Notes under the pieces: model-generated
What the model was told of the DNA's origin: nothing
The model's database searches: none
Seen by the model: the letters and a program-made list of their open reading frames with translations, nothing else
Program-made: the position numbers and the translations under genes
Source of the DNA: JAWPMT01 sp965229785
GTDB lineage: Bacteria; Bacteroidota; Bacteroidia; Cytophagales; Cyclobacteriaceae
NCBI GenBank assembly: GCA_965229785.1
Contig: CBDDJS010000001.1
Location: 7,750,001-7,814,000, forward strand
Length of the DNA stretch: 64,000 nt
Direction: 5' to 3'
Shown here: in pieces, positions 53,014-61,945 of the stretch
Layout of the letters: every line of letters begins with the position of its first letter
Position numbering within the stretch: position 1 is the stretch's first letter

Positions 53014-55242
53014 CTAAATATTCAACCAATAGGAAAGTTTCACGACCAGTGCTCGATTACGGGGAGTGAGCGTGAATCGGTCCTGAATGGGATTCTCGAA
53101 ATCATCTCCTGCAGTAAAGTAATTGTCCGTGTAAACGATGAACAAGTCCGATACGGGCGCAAATCTCCATTGCAGCCGCGTATTGATATTCATATTGTCC
53201 CGCTGATTATTGTACTGCACAAATGTCGTAATGAACAGATTAGTACTTAAGGTTAGATCAACCCTGGGACTGATCAGGAAGAAATCGGTGCTATTGAAAG
53301 GTTGTGGGAAGTCAAGGCGATTGTATTCCACGCGCATTTCCATCACCAGGAAAGGCTGATATCTGAAATTAATAACCGAGGCCAATCGCAGACGCGTCCC
53401 ATTGAAAAACCCTCCATACGTTACTCGACCTCTGAAATTGAAAAGCTTGCGATTATCGGAGAAGTAAGCCAGACTGACATTCGTCCAACTGTACAATTCC
53501 CCAGCCGGAAGTTCTGCTCCGTCACTATTAGTCGGGTCAAAACCATCCAGTAGTTGGACCTCATTGTATGAACTTCTGAAATTTATCCCCGAATTATTGA
53601 GGAAATTCAGGTCATATTCCAGTTGAGCTTCAAGATCAAGGTTGTTGAAATTGTCGTCAGCGGTCCTGGTGAAGTTAAATCCGGGGCCATGTCGCTGGAT
53701 GATGCCCTCAGGCCAGAAGGTATAACCTGCACCGGAACCAAAACGCATCACTTCATTGCGAGGCACGAATCCAACTTCTGCATTGTAGCCTTCCCCGACG
53801 AATGCATGAAATCCGAATACATTGATGTTTCGGGTTTGATATCCTAGAAATCCACCGTGCGCCCATGCATTATTTGCCTTTTCAGGATCCTCGGAGCGAT
53901 GATAAAAGAAGTTCCCTTCCCATCGGTTGTCCAGAGACGCCAGGTTGTAATCGACGCCATACACGCGATTGAAGCGAGTGGTGTTGAGCGTGGTATCGTT
54001 TGGATCAAAGTTAGTGGCCTGCCTGTTGACAAAAACAGCGCCAATATTAGACCTGCCAGATATCTGTCTTTGAAACACTCCCACGGAATAGTTTTGTCCA
54101 GGCTGCTGAATTCGGTCATCGGCTCCAGTTTGCATGTTGAGTAGTCCTACACGCCAGTCTCTGCCAATCTTTCCACTCAATCTGGCACCCGCTCTTATGG
54201 GAACCTGGACCGTATTACCATCACCATCTGTAGCTATTCCGATCCTTCTGCTAAAGAATGGTCGTGCCACAGGAAAGCCATTTCGAGCAAACAAGTCCTG
54301 ATTTTCTAAAAAGAACTGTCTTCGCTCAGGGAAGAATATTTCAAATCGATCCAGATTGGTGACTTGTCGGTCTACCTCTACCTGGGAGAAATCGGGATTT
54401 ACCGTTATGTCAAGGTTGAGGGAGTTGGTTAGCCCTATTTTGGCGTCAAAACCAACATCACTGGTCGTGGATACGTCTGTGCCTTCTTCAAAATCTTTAG
54501 AAAGTCCGCCGGTGATATAAGGAATAAACGAGATGTTAGTCCCGGCCTCAGGAGGAGGGGTGTCCCAGTTCATTCGACCGGTATACAACAAATCGGAGGC
54601 ACGATACTGTTGAGGTACGCTCACCCAGGTTGATCGTTCATTCTCCTGACGGTTGTTTCTGATGATCTGCAAGCCCCAGTTGGGGACACTATTGTATCTA
54701 ATGGATTTGAAAGGAATTGCCATCTCTGCGGTCCATTTATCATTTTCAATGGTTGCCGCAGAGTACCATTTATTGTCCCAGTCGTCAGAGACCTCTCCGC
54801 CAAGGGTAACCAGACCTTCACGCTGGACATTGTAAGGAGTTACCTGAAAGGTGAATCCGTTGGTCTTGTCATTGAATGGGTCAAAATAAACACTGACATT
54901 GTCATTTTGTTGCCAGGAGAAATCTCTTCTCAGGGATTGAGCGATAGGACGACCATTACTTTGCTGATAGCAAACCAGAGCGATGTAGATGAATTGATCA
55001 TTGTAGGTGATCTTGAATTCAGTGTCCTTTTCTGCAGGGCGATTATCGGCAGGGAAGTTTTGTGTAAACTGGCTGCCCGTTGGCGTTTGATCCCATACAG
55101 CCTCGTCAAGACGGCCGTCTAATACGATTTCGGCATTCGTCTTTCTTACTTCATAGGAAGCAGATTCCGGTAAGTTTTGCGCGTATGTACCGCTTGCCAA
55201 ACACAATAGGCCTAACAGGAGCAGGGGTAATACTCTCGTCAC
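53014..55242 (-). CDS. DUF5916 outer-membrane protein with family 9-like carbohydrate-binding domain
   Basis: A 742-residue protein. A signal peptide (VLPLLLLGLLCLASGTYAQ) is followed by a CBM9-like domain (IVLDGRLDEAVWDQTP, FKITYNDQFIYIALVCYQ) up to about residue 225 and then a long DUF5916 barrel-like part (LNLDITVNPDFSQVEVDRQVTNLDRFEIFFPERRQFFLEN-type core). It probably sits in the outer membrane and may bind or take up a carbohydrate, but the ligand is unknown. The start is GTG at 55242. Confidence 0.88.
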   Translation of the reverse strand: MTRVLPLLLLGLLCLASGTYAQNLPESASYEVRKTNAEIVLDGRLDEAVWDQTPTGSQFTQNFPADNRPAEKDTEFKITYNDQFIYIALVCYQQSNGRPIAQSLRRDFSWQQNDNVSVYFDPFNDKTNGFTFQVTPYNVQREGLVTLGGEVSDDWDNKWYSAATIENDKWTAEMAIPFKSIRYNSVPNWGLQIIRNNRQENERSTWVSVPQQYRASDLLYTGRMNWDTPPPEAGTNISFIPYITGGLSKDFEEGTDVSTTSDVGFDAKIGLTNSLNLDITVNPDFSQVEVDRQVTNLDRFEIFFPERRQFFLENQDLFARNGFPVARPFFSRRIGIATDGDGNTVQVPIRAGARLSGKIGRDWRVGLLNMQTGADDRIQQPGQNYSVGVFQRQISGRSNIGAVFVNRQATNFDPNDTTLNTTRFNRVYGVDYNLASLDNRWEGNFFYHRSEDPEKANNAWAHGGFLGYQTRNINVFGFHAFVGEGYNAEVGFVPRNEVMRFGSGAGYTFWPEGIIQRHGPGFNFTRTADDNFNNLDLEAQLEYDLNFLNNSGINFRSSYNEVQLLDGFDPTNSDGAELPAGELYSWTNVSLAYFSDNRKLFNFRGRVTYGGFFNGTRLRLASVINFRYQPFLVMEMRVEYNRLDFPQPFNSTDFFLISPRVDLTLSTNLFITTFVQYNNQRDNMNINTRLQWRFAPVSDLFIVYTDNYFTAGDDFENPIQDRFTLTPRNRALVVKLSYWLNI

Positions 55243-55279
55243 AGGTGAAAATAAGTTGGGTGCTGGGTGTTTAACTAAC

Positions 55280-55699
55280 TTAATCCGCTTTTCGTTTCAT
55301 CGGGATCAAATGACTGTCAGCTATCGACCTTAAGTAGGCAGGATTGGTATTGATGTCCGGATCAGAATAGATGTAAGCAGATAAGTCAGCAATTACTCCC
55401 GGTTTGTAACCAAGCTTGTAAGCAACTTTCTCGCAGAACTCGATTTCCGTCTGGTAAATTTTGCCGTCTACCTTCATCAATTGGATGATGTGGAACAAGT
55501 AAGAGAACTTCTCATCAGGTGGAAGATCTTTTAAATTTTTGATTGGCTTAGGGTTATCAATGATATTTTCAATTTGATCGGTGGTGAGTCCACCTCTTTC
55601 CCCTATCCGGTGAATAAGTTCACTTTCTTCTTCTGCGACAAACTTGTCTGCTTTCGAAAGGTGAACTAACAAACTAACTTGGTCCTCGATTGGTAACAT
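55280..55699 (-). CDS. TerB-like domain protein
   Basis: A 139-residue, helical, cytosolic protein. Two acidic EF-hand-like segments, SKADKFVAEEESELIHRIGE and MKVDGKIYQTEIEFCEKVAYKLG, are the signature of TerB/DjlA-type domains, which bind metal. TerB genes often belong to Ter clusters, but here it is 54 kb from the TerD genes, directly upstream of the tryptophan leader on the other strand. Role unknown. Confidence 0.78.
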   Translation of the reverse strand: MLPIEDQVSLLVHLSKADKFVAEEESELIHRIGERGGLTTDQIENIIDNPKPIKNLKDLPPDEKFSYLFHIIQLMKVDGKIYQTEIEFCEKVAYKLGYKPGVIADLSAYIYSDPDINTNPAYLRSIADSHLIPMKRKAD

Positions 55700-55833
55700 C
55701 GCTACAAATTAAAGTATAGAATGGTAACGAAAAAAATAGCAATACTGCATTTTTTTAATTCCCTTTTCTCAAACGTAGTATATAGGGGTAAATGTTCCGT
55801 AAAATGCATTTGTAAAAAAAATCACAATTCGGC

Positions 55834-55865
55834 TTTGAAATTTCGTTTGACCCAAACTACTTTAG
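55834..55865 (+). promoter_or_regulatory. Candidate promoter of the trp operon
   Basis: TTTG (55834-55837) and TACTTTAG (55858-55865) are separated by 20 bases. If used, transcription would begin only a few bases before the leader-peptide ATG, making the leader nearly leaderless. Confidence 0.45.
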
Positions 55866-55872
55866 CGGCGTA

Positions 55873-55932
55873 ATGAAAATGACACAAAGAACATATTGGT
55901 GGTGGTACAGCGATAATAATTTATCTCTGTGA
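55873..55932 (+). CDS. trpL: trp leader peptide
   Basis: A 19-codon frame (MKMTQRTYWWWYSDNNLSL) starting with ATG at 55873 and ending with TGA at 55930-55932. Three Trp codons in a row (55897-55905) are expected only if the ribosome is meant to sense Trp-tRNA. It lies directly ahead of the attenuator hairpins and the trpE gene. The second ATG at codon 3 could also be the start. Confidence 0.88.
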   Translation: MKMTQRTYWWWYSDNNLSL

Positions 55933-55990
55933 GCTGCTGATATGTCCAAAAAAATATAAAAGCCTGCTGTTCACAGCGGGCTTTTTTTTT
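55927..55990 (+). promoter_or_regulatory. trp attenuator: antiterminator and terminator hairpins
   Basis: Terminator: AGCCTGCTG (55961-55969) with CAGCGGGCT (55974-55982, one G-U pair), then a T run to 55990. Competing antiterminator: CTGTGAGC (55927-55934) pairs with GTTCACAG (55969-55976), destroying the terminator. The antiterminator 5' arm overlaps the leader stop codon, so a ribosome that reaches the stop covers it and termination follows, whereas a ribosome stalled at the Trp codons leaves it free. Confidence 0.85.
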
Positions 55991-55999
55991 GATCCAACT

Positions 56000-57412
56000 A
56001 TGCAAAAATTTAAAATATCCATTCGAAAAAAGAAGCTACTGGCGGATACCATAACCCCCGTAGCGATCTATCTAAAGATTCGGGACAGGTTTGCCAATTC
56101 ATTCCTACTCGAAAGTTCCGATTATCACGGAGAGGAGGATAGTTATTCGTATATCTGTTGTGCACCCATGGCTTCTTTTGAAGTGAATGGTGGCAAAGCC
56201 TCGGTCAGTTTACCTGATGGTCAGCAGGTACAAAAGGAAATTGGACCAGAGCTTAATGCTGTCGGTCATTTAAGGAATTTTATCAATGCCTTCGACGCGC
56301 CGGATACACAAGCTAAACACATTGAAAATGGCCTCTTTGGTTACATGGGATATGATGCGGTCCAGTATTTCGAGGACATTGACTTGTCAGGAAAAGATAC
56401 CCTGGATATTCCAGAGATCAGGTACCATTTTTTCAAATATGTGATCGCTCTGGACCACTTCAAGAACGAGTGTTTTATCATTGAAAACTATCTGGAAACG
56501 CCTAATGATGAAGAATTCAATGAAATTTCAGACCTGATCCATCAGCGAAACATTCCTTCATTTGATTTTCAAAGGGTAGGAGAAGCATCATCCAACCTGA
56601 CTGATGCCGAGTTTCTGGAAAATGTGAAAAGCGGCATACATCACTGCGATATTGGCGATGTATTTCAGGTGGTATTCTCCAGGCGGTTTTCCACTGATTT
56701 TCAAGGGGACGAATTTCAGGTTTATCGAACGTTGCGATCGATCAACCCTTCACCCTACCTTTTTTACTTTGATTACGGCAGTTATAAAATATTTGGATCC
56801 TCTCCGGAGGCACAGATCGTGGTAAAAGATCGGGAAGCCATCATTTACCCTATCGCAGGAACTTTCCGACGGACCGGAGATGATCAGGCAGATGCTGAAT
56901 TAGCCAAAAAACTACTCGCAGATGAAAAAGAAAATTCGGAACACATTATGCTTGTAGATCTGGCACGGAATGATCTAAGCAAAAGTTCCGATGAAGTAAA
57001 AGTGGAAACCTACAAGGAGATACAATATTATTCTCATGTAATCCACCTCGTATCCAAGGTAACAGGCCAGTTAAGGGCCGATGCTGATCCCTTGGAAATT
57101 GTTGCTTCAACCTTTCCGGCAGGAACCTTGTCGGGTGCTCCCAAACACATGGCCATGCAACTCATCGATCAGTTCGAGAACAAATCTCGTGGATTTTATG
57201 GCGGAGCGATCGGTTTCATGGACTTCAAAGGCAACTTCAATCACGCGATCATGATCCGCACCTTCCTGAGTCAGGCCAACCAGTTGATCTGTCAGGCAGG
57301 TGCGGGTATCGTTTCCAAATCCAACCCGGAAAGCGAAGTGCAGGAAGTGTACAATAAACTGGCCGCGCTTCAAACAGCCATGGAAGAAGCAGAAAAACTT
57401 ACAGCAAGATGA
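56000..57412 (+). CDS. trpE: Anthranilate synthase component I
   Basis: A 470-residue protein that forms anthranilate from chorismate with ammonia from TrpG. It has the N-terminal feedback motif LLESS (residues 36-40) for Trp binding and the catalytic core GDVFQVVFSRRF, PYLFYFDYG, PIAGTFRRTGDDQAD, LADEKENSEHIMLVDLARNDL, TFPAGTLSGAPK and GGAIGFMDFKGNFNHAIMIRT. First gene of the operon, 9 bases after the attenuator T run. Its stop overlaps the trpG start (ATGA). Confidence 0.97.
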   Translation: MQKFKISIRKKKLLADTITPVAIYLKIRDRFANSFLLESSDYHGEEDSYSYICCAPMASFEVNGGKASVSLPDGQQVQKEIGPELNAVGHLRNFINAFDAPDTQAKHIENGLFGYMGYDAVQYFEDIDLSGKDTLDIPEIRYHFFKYVIALDHFKNECFIIENYLETPNDEEFNEISDLIHQRNIPSFDFQRVGEASSNLTDAEFLENVKSGIHHCDIGDVFQVVFSRRFSTDFQGDEFQVYRTLRSINPSPYLFYFDYGSYKIFGSSPEAQIVVKDREAIIYPIAGTFRRTGDDQADAELAKKLLADEKENSEHIMLVDLARNDLSKSSDEVKVETYKEIQYYSHVIHLVSKVTGQLRADADPLEIVASTFPAGTLSGAPKHMAMQLIDQFENKSRGFYGGAIGFMDFKGNFNHAIMIRTFLSQANQLICQAGAGIVSKSNPESEVQEVYNKLAALQTAMEEAEKLTAR

Positions 57413-57987
57413 AGCGAGTTCTGGTTTTAGATAATTACGATTCCTTCACCTACAATCTGGTGCACATCCTTAGAGAATTGGGATTAAGTGACCTGATGGA
57501 GGTACATCGAAATGATAAGATCTCACTCGACGAAGTGGACAAATTCGATGATATTTTATTGTCTCCGGGTCCAGGAGTACCCAAAGATGCGGGGATCATG
57601 CCCGAGCTCATCAAGCGCTACGCTCCAACAAAGAATATCCTTGGTGTTTGCCTTGGGCATCAGGCTATTGGAGAGGCCTTTGGTGCATCACTTTACAATC
57701 TGCCTCTGGTTTATCACGGCGTGACCACCGAAGTGGAAGTGGATTCGGAAGTAGATGTGCTATTTGAAGATATTCCCGAAAAATTTACGGTTTGCAGGTA
57801 CCATTCATGGGTGGTGAAGCCAGAGAGTTTACCGACTGAGTTAAAGATTACTGTCCGGGGAGAAGAAGGACGAATCATGGGATTGGCCCATAAACAATAT
57901 CGGGTACGTGGCGTGCAATTTCACCCTGAGTCCATTATGACCGAGCACGGAAAAAAAATGATTGAAAACTGGTTGAACCAAAGCTGA
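57409..57987 (+). CDS. trpG: Anthranilate synthase component II (glutamine amidotransferase)
   Basis: A 192-residue class I amidotransferase that supplies ammonia to TrpE. The triad is visible: Cys81 (GVCLGHQAIGEAFG), His172 and Glu174 (VQFHPESI). DNYDSFTYNLVHIL and SPGPGVPKDAG are standard. It overlaps trpE by four bases and is followed two bases later by trpD. It is not fused to TrpD, unlike in enterobacteria. It could also serve folate synthesis (PabA role), which the sequence cannot exclude. Confidence 0.96.
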   Translation: MKRVLVLDNYDSFTYNLVHILRELGLSDLMEVHRNDKISLDEVDKFDDILLSPGPGVPKDAGIMPELIKRYAPTKNILGVCLGHQAIGEAFGASLYNLPLVYHGVTTEVEVDSEVDVLFEDIPEKFTVCRYHSWVVKPESLPTELKITVRGEEGRIMGLAHKQYRVRGVQFHPESIMTEHGKKMIENWLNQS

Positions 57988-57988
57988 A

Positions 57989-58981
57989 ATGAAGGCAATA
58001 CTCAATAAATTATTCAGGCACCAGTCTCTTGACAAACAAGAGGCCAAGGAAGTGCTCTCAAACCTCGCTTCCGGAAAGTATAACAACAGTCAGATGGCAG
58101 CCTTTTTGACGGTGTATTTGATGCGTAGCATTACGGTAGATGAATTAGAAGGGTTCCGAAATGCGATGTTGGAGCTATGTGTCAGGGTTCCGTTGGATGA
58201 CTTCAATACGATTGATTTATGTGGAACCGGTGGAGATGGGAAAGATACTTTTAACATTTCGACACTATCTTCCTTTGTCACGGCAGGTGCTGGCCAGCAT
58301 GTAACTAAGCATGGTAATTATGGCGTGTCCAGCAAGTGTGGTTCATCCAACTTATTGGAATCCTTTGGTTGCAAATTCGGCAACGATCAGGATGTCATCA
58401 AAAGAAGTTTAGATCAATCCGGGATTTGCTTCTTACATGCACCCATGTTTCATCCGGCCATGAAAAATGTAGGTCCGGTGCGTAAGGAATTGGGCGTGAA
58501 AACCTTTTTCAATATGCTGGGGCCTATGGTGAATCCTGCATTTCCACAGAATCAGTTAGTAGGAGTGTTTAGTCTCGAATTGGCCAGATTATACGGCTAC
58601 CTGTATCAGAAAGGTGAGGCCAACTTCATGATCGTCCATGCGCTGGATGGTTATGATGAAATTTCTCTCACCGGCGACTTTAAAGTGATCAGCAATAAGG
58701 CGGAACAAGTCATGAGCCCTTCGAATCTGGGGCTCCCACAATTGAAAATGGAATCGCTCAGCGGGGGAGATACCATCAAGGATTCGGCAAAGATTTTCAC
58801 GAATGTCCTGGAAGATAAGGCTACTGAAGCACAAAAAAGTGCCGTTTTGGCGAATGCCGGATTGGCCATTTCGGTTGCGAAAAAAGTAAGCCCCGAAGAA
58901 GGGATCAATCAGGCAAGAGAATCTATCGAATCCGGAAAAGCATTACAATCATTCAAAAAATTCATTGAGATCAATAGCTAA
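57989..58981 (+). CDS. trpD: Anthranilate phosphoribosyltransferase
   Basis: A 330-residue enzyme that couples anthranilate with PRPP to give phosphoribosyl-anthranilate. The glycine-rich CGTGGDGKDTFNIST (78-92) binds PRPP, and KHGNYGVSSKCGSSNLLE and the Arg of VRKELGVKTFFN bind anthranilate. The length is normal. It begins one base after trpG and ends just before trpC. Confidence 0.97.
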   Translation: MKAILNKLFRHQSLDKQEAKEVLSNLASGKYNNSQMAAFLTVYLMRSITVDELEGFRNAMLELCVRVPLDDFNTIDLCGTGGDGKDTFNISTLSSFVTAGAGQHVTKHGNYGVSSKCGSSNLLESFGCKFGNDQDVIKRSLDQSGICFLHAPMFHPAMKNVGPVRKELGVKTFFNMLGPMVNPAFPQNQLVGVFSLELARLYGYLYQKGEANFMIVHALDGYDEISLTGDFKVISNKAEQVMSPSNLGLPQLKMESLSGGDTIKDSAKIFTNVLEDKATEAQKSAVLANAGLAISVAKKVSPEEGINQARESIESGKALQSFKKFIEINS

Positions 58982-58982
58982 A

Positions 58983-59780
58983 ATGAACATACTCGATCAA
59001 ATCGTTGCGGATAAGCAAAAGGAGGTACAAGAGCGAAAAGAACTTTACCCGGTTAAGTTACTGGAGCAAAGCATCTACTTTGGAGGGAACCCCGTTTCAC
59101 TAAAGAAGTACATCAGGAGAGATGACAAAGTGGGGATCATTGCTGAAATCAAGCGAAAGTCTCCGTCAAAAGGAGTGATCAATCCGAAAGTTTCCATTGA
59201 ACGTACTTCTATTGGATACATGCAGGCTGGGGCAAGTGGACTCTCCGTGTTAACAGATAACAAGTACTTTGGCGGAAAAAGTGAGGACCTGAGTGAGGCC
59301 AGAAAGTACAATTTCTGTCCGATTTTAAGGAAGGATTTCATTCTGGAAGAATATCAGATCATCGAAGCAAAATCCATTGGAGCAGATGTGATCCTGTTGA
59401 TAGCAGCCATCTTGACACCAGAGAAAGTGAAGTCACTGGCCGCTTTTGCGCACACCCTTGGGCTGGAAGTATTATTGGAAGTTCACAGTGAAAAGGAGTT
59501 GCAAGAATTCATTTGTCCGGAGGTCGATTTGTTAGGGGTGAATAACCGTAACCTGGATACGTTCGAGACCAGTGTGGAAACTTCACGCAAATTAGCAAAT
59601 TTGATTCCTGATGATTTTGTGAAAGTATCCGAAAGTGGAATTAACGATCCTCAGGTCGTAGCAGACCTCATGGATCATGGATTCGAAGGCTTTTTAATTG
59701 GTGAATACTTCATGCAGCATGGTACCCCGTCAGCAGCATGTGGTTCATTCATCAGACAGATCAAAGCCTTGCGATCCTAA
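58983..59780 (+). CDS. trpC: Indole-3-glycerol phosphate synthase
   Basis: A 265-residue TIM-barrel enzyme closing the indole ring. Catalytic segments: IIAEIKRKSPSKG (Glu55, Lys57), ILRKDFILEEYQI, GVNNRNLDTF, VSESGI and GFLIGEYFM. The ATG at 58983, one base after the trpD stop, is preferred over an in-frame upstream start inside trpD because MNILDQIVADK matches the family N-terminus. It is separate from TrpF, unlike the fused enterobacterial form. A 136-base inverted-repeat element follows. Confidence 0.96.
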   Translation: MNILDQIVADKQKEVQERKELYPVKLLEQSIYFGGNPVSLKKYIRRDDKVGIIAEIKRKSPSKGVINPKVSIERTSIGYMQAGASGLSVLTDNKYFGGKSEDLSEARKYNFCPILRKDFILEEYQIIEAKSIGADVILLIAAILTPEKVKSLAAFAHTLGLEVLLEVHSEKELQEFICPEVDLLGVNNRNLDTFETSVETSRKLANLIPDDFVKVSESGINDPQVVADLMDHGFEGFLIGEYFMQHGTPSAACGSFIRQIKALRS

Positions 59781-59806
59781 ATTCACCTCTTGGGAGGGTG
59801 CGTTGT

Positions 59807-59942
59807 TATTAAGTTAAGATTTGTCACTGCGAAGAATTGAATCGGACCGCCGAAGTGGCAGTCTGGTTGACGATTGTATTCGAAACCTCATTGAGATTGC
59901 TTCGCCAGCTCGCAATGACGGTCCATTTCCCTTAACTTAATA
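59807..59942. repeat. MITE/REP-like element between trpC and trpF
   Basis: A 12-bp perfect terminal inverted repeat (TATTAAGTTAAG at 59807-59818, CTTAACTTAATA at 59931-59942) bounds 136 bases. Subterminal GTCACTGCGA and TCGCAATGAC are near-complementary, so the whole element can fold as an imperfect stem. No coding potential. Words like this occur as dispersed repeats in Bacteroidota (recollection, not searched). Confidence 0.6.
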
Positions 59943-59996
59943 GCATTGTTGGGCTCCCGGCAAGGGGCGTGTTAATGAAATAGAAATAAAATCAAA

Positions 59997-60614
59997 ATGA
60001 AACTCAAAGTCTGCGGCATGCGAAATCCGGAAAACATAGAAGCCATAGGTGCGCTTCAACCGGATTTGATGGGATTTATCTTTTATGAAAAATCAAAAAG
60101 GCTAGTTACACCAGATGCGTGGGTCCTTGAGAAGGTATGGGCATTTCAGGGACATAAAGTGGGGGTGTTCGTAAATGCAGATATGGATGAGTTATTGGAG
60201 AATGTAGCTGCCTTTCGATTGGATTATGTGCAATTGCATGGCGATGAAACCCTGGCATACGGGCAGAAATTGCATGCCAAAGGCATTAAGATCATCAAAG
60301 TGTTTGGGGTTCATAACCAGATGCCTACTGAAGAGATTAAACAATGGGAGCCTATAACTGAAATCTTCCTTTTTGATACCGAAACCAAAGATTATGGAGG
60401 TAGTGGAAGAAAGTTCGATTGGTCCATTTTGAACGATTATCAGTCTGACAAGCCATTCATGCTGAGTGGAGGGATCGGACTTGAGGACATAGCAGATATT
60501 AAAAAATTAGCCATCCCGAATCTCTGGGGAATAGACGTGAACAGCAAGTTTGAACTTGAGCCCGGATTGAAGGATGTTGAAAAAGTAAAAGCACTAAAAG
60601 AAGCATTATGTTGA
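59997..60614 (+). CDS. trpF: Phosphoribosylanthranilate isomerase
   Basis: A 205-residue TIM-barrel isomerase. Cys7 in LKVCGMRNPENI is the general base, FIFYEKSKR, VQLHGDET, LFDTETKDYGGSGRKFDW (Asp as general acid) and MLSGGIGLEDI are standard. Starts 55 bases after the repeat element. Overlaps trpB by seven bases. Confidence 0.96.
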   Translation: MKLKVCGMRNPENIEAIGALQPDLMGFIFYEKSKRLVTPDAWVLEKVWAFQGHKVGVFVNADMDELLENVAAFRLDYVQLHGDETLAYGQKLHAKGIKIIKVFGVHNQMPTEEIKQWEPITEIFLFDTETKDYGGSGRKFDWSILNDYQSDKPFMLSGGIGLEDIADIKKLAIPNLWGIDVNSKFELEPGLKDVEKVKALKEALC

Positions 60615-61804
60615 AGGATACGGAGCACTTTGCGGTAGATGGGAATGGATATTATGGGAAGTTTGGTGGAGCCTACATTCCCGAGATGCTCTACCCTAAT
60701 GTGCAGGAGTTGAGAGAGAACTACCAGCGCATCATGGACAGTGATGATTTTCGGGAACAATTCAGGGCGTTGCTGAAGACTTATGTGGGTCGACCGACAC
60801 CCTTGTATTTTGCCTCCCGGCTTTCTGAAAAATACGGTTGTAAGATCTACCTGAAAAGAGAAGACCTCTGCCATACCGGGGCGCACAAAGTCAACAATAC
60901 GATTGGTCAGATATTGATGGCAAAAGCACTGGGTAAAAAGAAGATCATCGCCGAAACGGGTGCAGGTCAACACGGCGTTGCCACCGCTACGGTTTGTGCC
61001 TTGATGGGCATGGATTGTATCGTATATATGGGTAAACTGGATACCGAACGTCAGCGGCCCAATGTGGAACGGATGAAGATCCTGGGAGCAGAGGTAAGGC
61101 CAGCTCACTCAGGGAGTCAAACCCTCAAAGATGCGACCAATGAGGCCATGAGGCATTGGATCAGTGATCCGGTGGGTACACATTACATCATTGGTTCCGT
61201 GGTAGGGCCACACCCGTATCCGGATATGGTGGCCAAGTTTCAATCGGTGATTAGTGAAGAAATAAGGACACAACTTGCCGATGAAGAGGGGAGAAACGCT
61301 CCTGACCGGGTGATTGCTTGTGTCGGCGGAGGGTCCAATGCCGCTGGCGCCTTTTATCACTTCCTTGATAATAAGTCCGTAGAACTCATTGCGGTGGAAG
61401 CTGCCGGTTTAGGAAATACTAGTGGTAAATCTGCAGCAACGACAACCCTCGGTAAAGAAGGGGTATTGCACGGCAGCAGGACGCTGTTGATGCAAACGGA
61501 AGATGGACAGGTAGTGGAACCTTATTCTATTTCTGCTGGTCTGGATTATCCGGGTATTGGTCCCATCCATGCGCACTTGTTTGATTCAGGTCGTGGAACG
61601 TTTTTAAGCGCGACCGATGAAGACGCCATGCAAGCAGGTATAGCACTGAGTCGACTTGAGGGGATCATACCAGCCATTGAGTCAGCGCATGCATTCGCCG
61701 CATTAGACCAACTCGATCTGGTCAAAGATGAAGTAGTCGTGATCAACCTTTCGGGGAGAGGTGACAAAGATTTAGAAACCTACATCAAGTGGGGAAAATA
61801 TTAG
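60608..61804 (+). CDS. trpB: Tryptophan synthase beta subunit
   Basis: A 398-residue PLP enzyme of the TrpB1 type joining indole and serine. Lys94 in HTGAHKVNNTIG binds PLP; AETGAGQHGVATA, GSRTLLMQTEDGQ, GLDYPGIGP and the phosphate-binding GGGSNAAGAF are intact. It starts seven bases before the trpF stop. A 141-base gap with a short inverted repeat separates it from trpA, so it is not overlapping its usual partner. Confidence 0.97.
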   Translation: MLKDTEHFAVDGNGYYGKFGGAYIPEMLYPNVQELRENYQRIMDSDDFREQFRALLKTYVGRPTPLYFASRLSEKYGCKIYLKREDLCHTGAHKVNNTIGQILMAKALGKKKIIAETGAGQHGVATATVCALMGMDCIVYMGKLDTERQRPNVERMKILGAEVRPAHSGSQTLKDATNEAMRHWISDPVGTHYIIGSVVGPHPYPDMVAKFQSVISEEIRTQLADEEGRNAPDRVIACVGGGSNAAGAFYHFLDNKSVELIAVEAAGLGNTSGKSAATTTLGKEGVLHGSRTLLMQTEDGQVVEPYSISAGLDYPGIGPIHAHLFDSGRGTFLSATDEDAMQAGIALSRLEGIIPAIESAHAFAALDQLDLVKDEVVVINLSGRGDKDLETYIKWGKY

Positions 61805-61811
61805 TGAAAGC

Positions 61812-61873
61812 CAATAGCGAAGAGTCCATAGCTGTTAAAGTGTACATAAAAAACTATGGACCATCGACTATTG
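61812..61873. repeat. Inverted repeat between trpB and trpA
   Basis: CAATAG...GTCCATAG (61812-61831) and CTATGGAC...CTATTG (61854-61873) form imperfect 20-base arms, with a perfect 8-bp core at each inner end and 6 bp at each outer end, around a 22-base loop. Confidence 0.5.
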
Positions 61874-61945
61874 ACGGAAGATTTGAAATAAGTATTAATG
61901 GAGCGTAGGATTATCATATGCTGTAGTCCCTCTCCACGAAATAAA

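Noticed and set aside
60440..61108. 222-codon minus-strand frame opposite trpF/trpB
   Set aside because: Shadow of well-conserved trp genes; composition explained by their codon pattern.
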